Shown here: piece by piece, positions 28,401 through 37,400 of the stretch
How positions within the stretch are numbered: the stretch's first letter is position 1
How the letters are laid out: each line of letters begins with the position of its first letter
Origin: Amphiduros pacificus
Taxonomy: Eukaryota > Annelida > Polychaeta > Phyllodocida > Hesionidae
Length of the DNA stretch: 64,000 nt
NCBI GenBank assembly: GCA_949316495.1
Contig: OX439007.1
Span: forward strand, 13,923,479-13,987,478
Direction of reading: 5' to 3'
The notes under the pieces: model-generated
Told to the model about the DNA's origin: nothing
The model's database searches: none
What the model saw: the letters and a program-made list of their open reading frames with translations, nothing else
Translations under genes and position numbers: made by a program

Positions 28401-31400
28401 TGTACATAATATATTCATGAAGATTTGTTTGATAGAGAAGAATATTGCAATGGATGGAAAGTGAAGCTGAACTAAAAACACAATCATAGTCATGTGTATC
28501 AAGGTAGACCGCCTTAAACTGCACACAACAACTTTCAAGTTTCAAATAAAAATAAATGTTTGTTTGTACAATTGTCAAACATTTGTGAGTTTTTAAGAAA
28601 CAAAATGGGTTGTTTCAGATTTGTTTTTTTCAAGAAATTTTGTTTCTGTTAGCTTTTTGAATTTATCATAAAAAAGATGAGTACAAAATTGAACTTGTTT
28701 TATCCTTTTATGTTCTTAACAGAGGCTGGCCTTTTTGTCTGCAATGCTCAGGAATTGGTACATTTCATTTTAATACCTAATCGACAGAAAGGACGTCAAC
28801 ATCCACCACTGGCAATGCACGGGAAGGATATTCATGTCCCCATTATTCTGGCTTAATGACATCATTTTGTAACATTCCCTTGGGCAGCAACTTGTTACAA
28901 TATAATCATGATCATCATTGAGCATATTGAACAACCATGGTCATGTATTTTATCAATTTAGTATGTAGATACACTAGTCAGAAAAAAATGGTTAGTCCTG
29001 CCAATCAACCAAATTTAGATAGGCTAGTCCGTTGGGGGTTAAGCAAGAAAAAGTTTGATTTGTTTGGAATGATCTTTGCATTACAGAGTTTTTTCAAAAG
29101 TTGAAGGAAAAAAATGACCAACTTAAAATGATTAATTTCTATGTCTGAACACCATGTATGCTGTTTAGGCAATATTTGAAATGAAGCAAAGCTCAAAACT
29201 TTCAATCTTTAATTGGTTTTGATGTTTTAAAGAACAGTAATAAATCTAAAATGTGAATTGATGTGTATCTTTCTACAATTATGGACTCCTAATGAGTAAA
29301 ATAATGCATCTGCAAAGAAAAAATGTATCAGCAAAATGGCGTCACAAAGGAGAGTACAGGACGTACCTATGGGCCCTAGCCTTGAGGTCACGCAGGTAGA
29401 ACGCCGGGTCCGCCCCAGGTTTGGCCCGCAGGTCCACCATATCACTGTTATCCAGATCATGCAGGAAGCGGAGAAATACCGGATTATCTGTATCAGAGAT
29501 GCTTGCACTATCCTTTGGGTAATTCTGTAAGAAAAAAAAAACAAAACAAAAAGGTTTTAGTTATTGTGAATGTAATTCTTATCAATTATAAATTTCCGGT
29601 GACTAACAACAGCGCTGACCATCTTAATTCTTCCTGGAAAAAAAAAATGGTCCTGCAAAGTGTACCGGTATATGCTTCTATAAAAAATGAATAAGTGTCA
29701 ACAAAAATTTGTACCTGGGGGTTAATATATTGAATACAAATAAAACGAATATCTAAATATAGAAAATTTGAATTATATCAACTAGCCTAATGCAGGGCAA
29801 CTTTTAAAAAATGACATTTTATCATATTTCATAAAAAAAAGGCAAAATACAATACCATCTTTATATTTTTCTCTATATGATCAGTCACTGTATATATATT
29901 CAGACTTTTCTCAAAGTTAAAATATTGATAAGGAATTCTATTGTGCTCTGACTTCTCTGTTTTCACACCCTTAGCAACAATCACTAGGCTACTACATATG
30001 TAAAATTCTATCAGAAATACATAATATCTATTCAAATGTCATTGATAAAACTTTGCATCTTTCAGAGGCGCTGGTCATGCAGCAACTCTAAGATTGATTT
30101 TTTTGGATGAGAATTGTGCAGCTGACATATTTTGATATGCACCAAATATAAGCACTCGACCAAGAACACTAATACTGCTATTTATTGTCAGTCCCAAAAG
30201 TATACTGATATACAAATATATACTTTGAAATACTTGTACATAAAAGCGTGCAAGCAATTGGGCTCCAACTTATAGGGAAATATTACTTTCTTGATGTACA
30301 ATTTTATTGATGTTTCAGCTTTTGTTTAAACCTGACCTCACAAGAGGAATTTGATTTGATATGCAAACTGAGTAAACCCATTGGATATATAAACTGCCAA
30401 ATGTAACTTTGTATCTTAACATCCTAAGGGGCAGCACATTAGACATTTAACTTCAGCACTGTATTTATGATTGTGGAGACAACAGTTAATTTAAAAATTG
30501 ATATGATATTGAATATTTTCAATCTATACAATGTGTAATTTGAGATCATTTGTCCTTTATATTTAGAAAAACATACTTTACAGAAATAAAGAGAAGAGCA
30601 TATATTTGAACATCCAAATGGTGCTATCAAAACACATAACTTCCAAACAAAATAAAATAGGACCTAATGATCCCATATATAATTCAATCAATCTCTTTCT
30701 GTGAATCAAGTTTTAAGTACATGATAATATCTTAAAAAACTCCATGTTTAATTCATAATATGGAAACAGCTTGCCACAACACTGTTTTCATTGTTAAAAG
30801 AATCCTATTTCTGCCTCTTTCAAGTCAAATATGGCTTATCTAAAAAAAGAAGATATACATTATAGTTTTTATAAGCAAACTGAAATGACCCTAAATGGTT
30901 ACACAGGGCCAACCTGAGGTGTGGATAATGCTGCCTTAATTGAACTGTGGCTTAATATTGTCCAACATGACCACAGCAGGTCACGGTCATGCATGACTGA
31001 ACACATGTTTGATTAATCCTCCTTCCATTTGTATATCATCTTAATGAATATCAATGACCATTTTTGAGGAGGACATGAGATGATTAATTTTGGTATGAAG
31101 AAATATATCAATAGGACCTTTTCAAACCATGCAATCTACAGTTCATGGCATATTAATAAACTCTGTCAAGAAAAATGTGCAAGCTCATGAGTATAAATAA
31201 CATGAACATTTGGTGATTTTCCTGGTATTGAAAAGAATATTTATAATATGGAGGTTGATTATTAGGCATATTTCTTGTGAACAAATAAAATGATAGTTAA
31301 CTTGGTTCATTTGCATCATTATCAATAAAAAATATGAATTTGACATTGAACCAAAGCAATAATATTTATTCATGGTGCAGTCAAATGAAAAGATGTTTAT

Positions 31401-34400
31401 TTGGATTATTTTGATCAGATGGAATAAAGGAATTATGTTACATTTAAGGTTAAACACAGATCATTATCCTGTTATTTATGTAGCATAATAATATTACCTC
31501 AGAGGGAGTTCAGTTTTGATTGGCTTAAAAATAGGTGAGGATCTTAATTGATAATTTTTACAATGAGATTTAAATTATCAATCTTAAGCAGGTCATTTTT
31601 GGTCAATTAAATAGCATGTTTCAGACCATGTTATAATATATGTCTTATTTCAAAAGGTTTAAGGTGATGTATATCAATTATCAGTAAAGATGAGATCATT
31701 CAGTTTACTGCTGTTCTGTCATTAATGCAGAATCCTTCATATCACAGCTGCATCACCCTCTTATTACTAGTATTGCTGCATATCCCTTCTATTACTGCAT
31801 ATCCCTTCTATTACTGCATATCCCTTCTATTATTACTGAATATCCTTTATATTACTGCATATCCCTTCTATTACTGCATATCCTTGCTATTAATGCTGTA
31901 TATTCCTTTTATAATTACTTCATATCACTTCTATTACTACATATCCCTTCTATTACTGCATATCCTTTCTATTATTACTGCATATCCCTTCTATTACTGC
32001 ATATCCTTTCTGTTATTACTGCATATTCCTTCTATTACTGCATATTCCTTCTATTATTGCATATCCCTTCTATTATTATTGCATATTCCTTCTATTATTG
32101 CATATCCCTTCTATTATTATTGCATATCCCTTCTATTATTGCATATCCATGCTATTACTGCTGTATATTCCTTTTATAATTACTTCATATCACTTCTATT
32201 ACTCTTGCATATCCTCATCATTATTATTGCATATCCCTTCTATTATTACTGAATATCCTTTATATTACTGCATATCCCTTCTATTACTGCATATCCTTGC
32301 TATTAATGCTGTATATTCCTTTTATAATTACTTCATATCACTTCTATTACTACATATCCCTTCTATTACTGCATATCCTTTCTATTATTACTGCATATCC
32401 CTTCTATTACTGCATATCCTTTCTGTTATTACTGCATATTCCTTCTATTACTGCATATTCCTTCTATTATTGCATATCCCTTCTATTATTATTGCATATT
32501 CCTTCTATTATTGCATATCCCTTCTATTATTATTGCATATCCCTTCTATTATTGCATATCCATGCTATTACTGCTGTATATTCCTTTTATAATTACTTCA
32601 TATCACTTCTATTACTCTTGCATATCCTCATCATTATTATTGCATGTCCCTTCTATTATTACTGCATATCCTTTTTTGTTATTACTGCATATCCCTTCTA
32701 TTATTGCTGCATATCCTTTTTTGTTATTACTGCATATCCCTTCTATTATTGCTGCATATCCCTTATATTAATGCATATCCCTTCTATTGTTACTGTATAT
32801 CCCTTATATTAATGCATATCCCTTCTATTATTACTGCATATCCTTTTTTGTTATTACTGCATATCCCTTCTATTATTGCTGCATATCCCTTTTATTATTA
32901 TTACTTATCCCTTATATTACTACAGATCCCTTCTATTATTACTGAATATCCTTTATATTACTGCATATCCCTTCTATTACTGCATATCCTTGCTATTAAT
33001 GCTGTATATTCCTTTTATAATTACTTCATATCACTTCTTTTACTCTTGCACATCCTCATCATTAGTATTGCATGTCCCTTCTATTGTTATTACATATATC
33101 TCTTTTATTACTCCATGTCCCTTCTATTGTTACTGTATTATATATCATTTGTTATTACTGCATATCCCTTCTATTGTTACTGTATTATATATTCTTTGTT
33201 ATTACTGCATATCCCTTCTATTATTACTGCATGTCCCTTCTAACACTTCTGCAATTCTCTTCTATTACTGCATATCCCTTTCTCATCACAGACACAATTT
33301 CCTTCTATAAATATTAATAGAAGGGATATCACAAAATTTTAAATGAATTTGCTGGGATAATTTCAATAGCTTGCTATATTGTTACCAAAAGCCAAACATT
33401 CAGAGCATGATGATAATGTTGGTTATGAAACAAGATTGTCTCAATTCAATTAAAAAATCTAATTATACTTGACTGTAACCATACCTTATGAACCTTTTTT
33501 ATGCTATTAGGTCCTTGAAAGAGGGGGCTGAAACTCAGTTGATAGTTAGATATGAATTTGAAAGTTCAAATCAAAATTCATGTCAATATTTATAAATAAT
33601 ACTCAAGTTCTAGAAACATTTAGATGAATGCAAACTGCACACTATTAAAGGTTGAAAATCTGCTTCATTATTTCAGGAAATATCTGAAATTACTTATTTT
33701 GCATTACGTCAGGAAATAATGCTTACAAAAACTTTCCTCTATTCTATTAAAGGGTTCATAATATCAGCTCTCAAAAGTATGTTCCCTTATTCAAATACTG
33801 GGAAAGTAGTTTATCCAGGTTATTGTAAATGAAAAGGTAGTGGCTTATCCTGATTACAGGTATTATAACGCCCTTCCTTGTATTTTGTCATGCTTCACAG
33901 CAGTTTAACAAAAATAAACTTGATTTAACACCATCAAACAATCTGTGTTACGTCAAAGCTACAGCCTGATCTCCAACTTTGAAATGTATTTTCTTTTCCA
34001 AGCAGGCAATATTTTATTTTCTAAGTACACTCTTCAGTCTGGATTATATGTTAATCTTGATACCTGCTGGGCATGAGAACAGGAACAGTATGTACCATAT
34101 CAGGACTTTCACTAATTGCAGTATTTATGTCCCACATTTGTGATAGGGACAAGAGACTAAAGGTAAAAGTAATATGATATAAGCTTGAACATTTCAAGAA
34201 ATATAAAAGACCAAGTGGCGTAATCAGGATATACACGTATTATATGCCCTGTACAAAGTAATAGTTATTAGTTCATGTTATTAAAGTATACTGCTCAGAG
34301 AGAAAGCAGACCTCATGGTTAGACTGATAGAGTTTCAAGATTTGGTTATCTAATGATATTACCATAGTCAATATCAGATGCAATTAGTCTGCAGAAACTT

Positions 34401-37400
34401 ATGTGTCATGACAAATTAATGCAATTACCAGCAGTTTTAATATATAATTAAAATATTTAAATACCTTATCTATATGCTTCTAACATAGTGGATCTTTTAA
34501 TGATACATATTTGTAAATCATAAATTCTGCGTAATCAGCTAAACATTAGTGAAAATTAGTGCAAATTGCAAATTGCCATATAACTCAGAACTCTGAAACT
34601 ATTTATTTGACCAACTGACCAAAAGGTCATTGGAAGGTGAACTTGCCAGAACTACCGCCGGTAGTTTTATTTAAAAACTGACTGAGTATGTATCTATGGT
34701 AATTTAACCAAGATCAAGTAAAACATATTTGGGTCATAATATGATCATAATTTACAAATAATTATAAGTTGGTTTATTAAACATATGAGAAATTGGTATT
34801 TTTTGCCAGTCCTAAAAGCAAACATGTATGAATTGAGGGATATTGAAAAAGAATAATAAAGAGATGATCATAAAAAAATGTACAATATGTAAACTACTTG
34901 TGTTACTTCCATGATAACTATGACTGTAAATGACATATAATAACAGCCTAAATAATAACCTAAATTAGAATAAGACATGATCACCAAGGGATAATTTCAC
35001 AATTGGTGTTTACCTCAGATCATCAATATCATCAGCTTATGGCAGGGAAATAAGTATTATAGCAGTAATATCCATATTGATTAATCGTGTATGTGTGGTG
35101 TGTCCAAGAAGATGACATGCAATTGTTTGAACATATGATTCATACTAAGGTTTACAAATGAGAGAGAAATGTATTACATTGTTATCATCATTTAACTTAT
35201 GGTTGTTAAAAGGGGCAATATGATTTTTGTGAACTGAAAATCAAGTTTTATAGTTATGTTTGATAAAATTTCACAATTAATCACAGTTAACACAGAACAG
35301 TGATTGAGACTTCAATGTTTAATATTTGAAAAGAAATTGTTGATGTTATCATTATAGGGGAGAACATTGGATATAATTATCTTTATATGTGGGCTGTATG
35401 TTTCTAATTATCTCTTAATATAGGGCCATTTCTCAATTGTTTTAGCCTTCTATTTCTCTGTGTGGCATGGTTAATACCTACTTCAGAAAGAGGAGGGTTA
35501 GGCAAACCAAAGAGATTTCAATGTGAAAGCATTTTCAATATCACCAGAAGAGAGAGTTTGCTCAATAGACTCAATATTATTCTTATCAGTATAAAGGACT
35601 TTTTATCAGTCCTATCTTTGTACAAGTGCAAAAAACATTTGTTTGTGTTACAGTCTGTTCACTGACTCATTCTCGGAATCCAAAGATCGGTCAAGGATTA
35701 GAGATTAACTCACTGTTCATTATTCAGAGCAACACTTCAAAAATATCTTCAACATGCAACATGTGGTAATCACCGCTTCTGACAATTACTTGTAATCGTT
35801 TGTTTGCTAATATTTTACATATTTATCCAACCAAATTAATATACTAGCTGTGTGAGATTACCATTTTGAAAAAGTTATAACAAACAAATATATGTGGTAC
35901 CAAAGTTCAAGTTATTTTGCAAAATTTAAGAGACTACTTAGGCAATCGCAAATACATTCAGAAAACATTTTTTGATAAATGTGATGTGGAAACTTATAAT
36001 ATATAAATGTCTAGATTGAGGAAACTAGCTTCAGCCATGTGTGCACAAACTCCTGCCATAAGCCTTAATACTGATCCTGTTTGATATTTGCACAGTTTCA
36101 ACTTCACATTACAACAGCTAATTTCCTCCAATAATATTGACCTGTGGGATTTGTCTATGGTTTGTATGAAAGCGGTTCATGGGCACATGAAAATATCTTT
36201 ATTAGCATCTAATTTCCAATCTCTTTTCAAATGCCATTAAGTCCAGCTATACAGAGAAATTGTGCATTTTATGTTTGATATTTTCTTCAAATATTTGCAA
36301 AATGACACAAACTTCCCCCAAATATTGTGTCCTTACATTTATAAGCTTATGGGAAGATTGTATCTAAAACACTTAATCTTATTCCAGGTGAAATAAGATT
36401 AGTGACTTTTTTATCATTCAACTATGTCCACCTCATTTGAGAAATATTTCCTCTTAATCCAAGATCTGCAAGTTTGATGACGTTTGTATTCACGTAAATC
36501 ATCTTAAAGGTATTAAGCATCAATTCTACAATTTGGTGTGTTGAAAGCTTAGCCACATATGAACATCATGACAAATTGAAATTGTAATAGAGTAATAATA
36601 TAAATTGCTATAAGACATAAGAGTTGCACTCCCAGCAGAGGTCTGTCTGAGCCATATGCTGCACCTACACATGATGGGTAAACACGGGTAGCATGAACTT
36701 TGCTGGTTATACCTTAATTGAGGCTCAAAGCAGGGTAGCAACATTTGACATCATTCTGGCACTATTCAGAGGTCAATACATTTCATGACGTCAGAAGTAT
36801 GTTGCAATACTTTTATGACTTCATTTTACCTTCCAGTGCCTTAATAATGACACTTCACATAAAAGTGACGCCAAGAAAGAAGTGTGCTTTCATAAGCAGG
36901 CTATAATATAGGGTCTTGCTCAAACAGATTTTACAAACGATAATGGGGATGCATTTTTCAAAAAGTTTATAGACATCAAAGACAAATACATTTATCACCA
37001 ATGTATTAATTTTAAACAATTTTTGTAAAATTGGTGCTTAATCCCTTTACTATTGGAGATAATTTAAATACATTTTATGAGAAAGATGTGGCATGCTGTA
37101 ATATTTGTATGCTTTCTTCATACATGTACTTTAGGTATACCCAAATAATATGTCTCAAAAAAGATTATTCTTTCTGAAGAATTTTTGATACAGTCCACAG
37201 ACTATGGCATCTCTAAGTTACACTAACTTTGTCTTCATTGCTTTCAAATCGTTTTATTCTTGATGAAATTAAAAGTCTAAATTTAAATATCCAGTACTCC
37301 CACAATTCATGTCAAAGGAACGTCCATATAAATTGCACATATTGAAATATGCATATGTATATATGTCTGGATTAAGGTCACTAAACCTATACATACCAGT

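Noticed and set aside
31725-33317. Long Tyr/Leu/Ile/Ser-rich plus-strand frames
   Set aside because: Products of a short-unit satellite. They overlap in several frames at once and have no start context or non-repetitive part.
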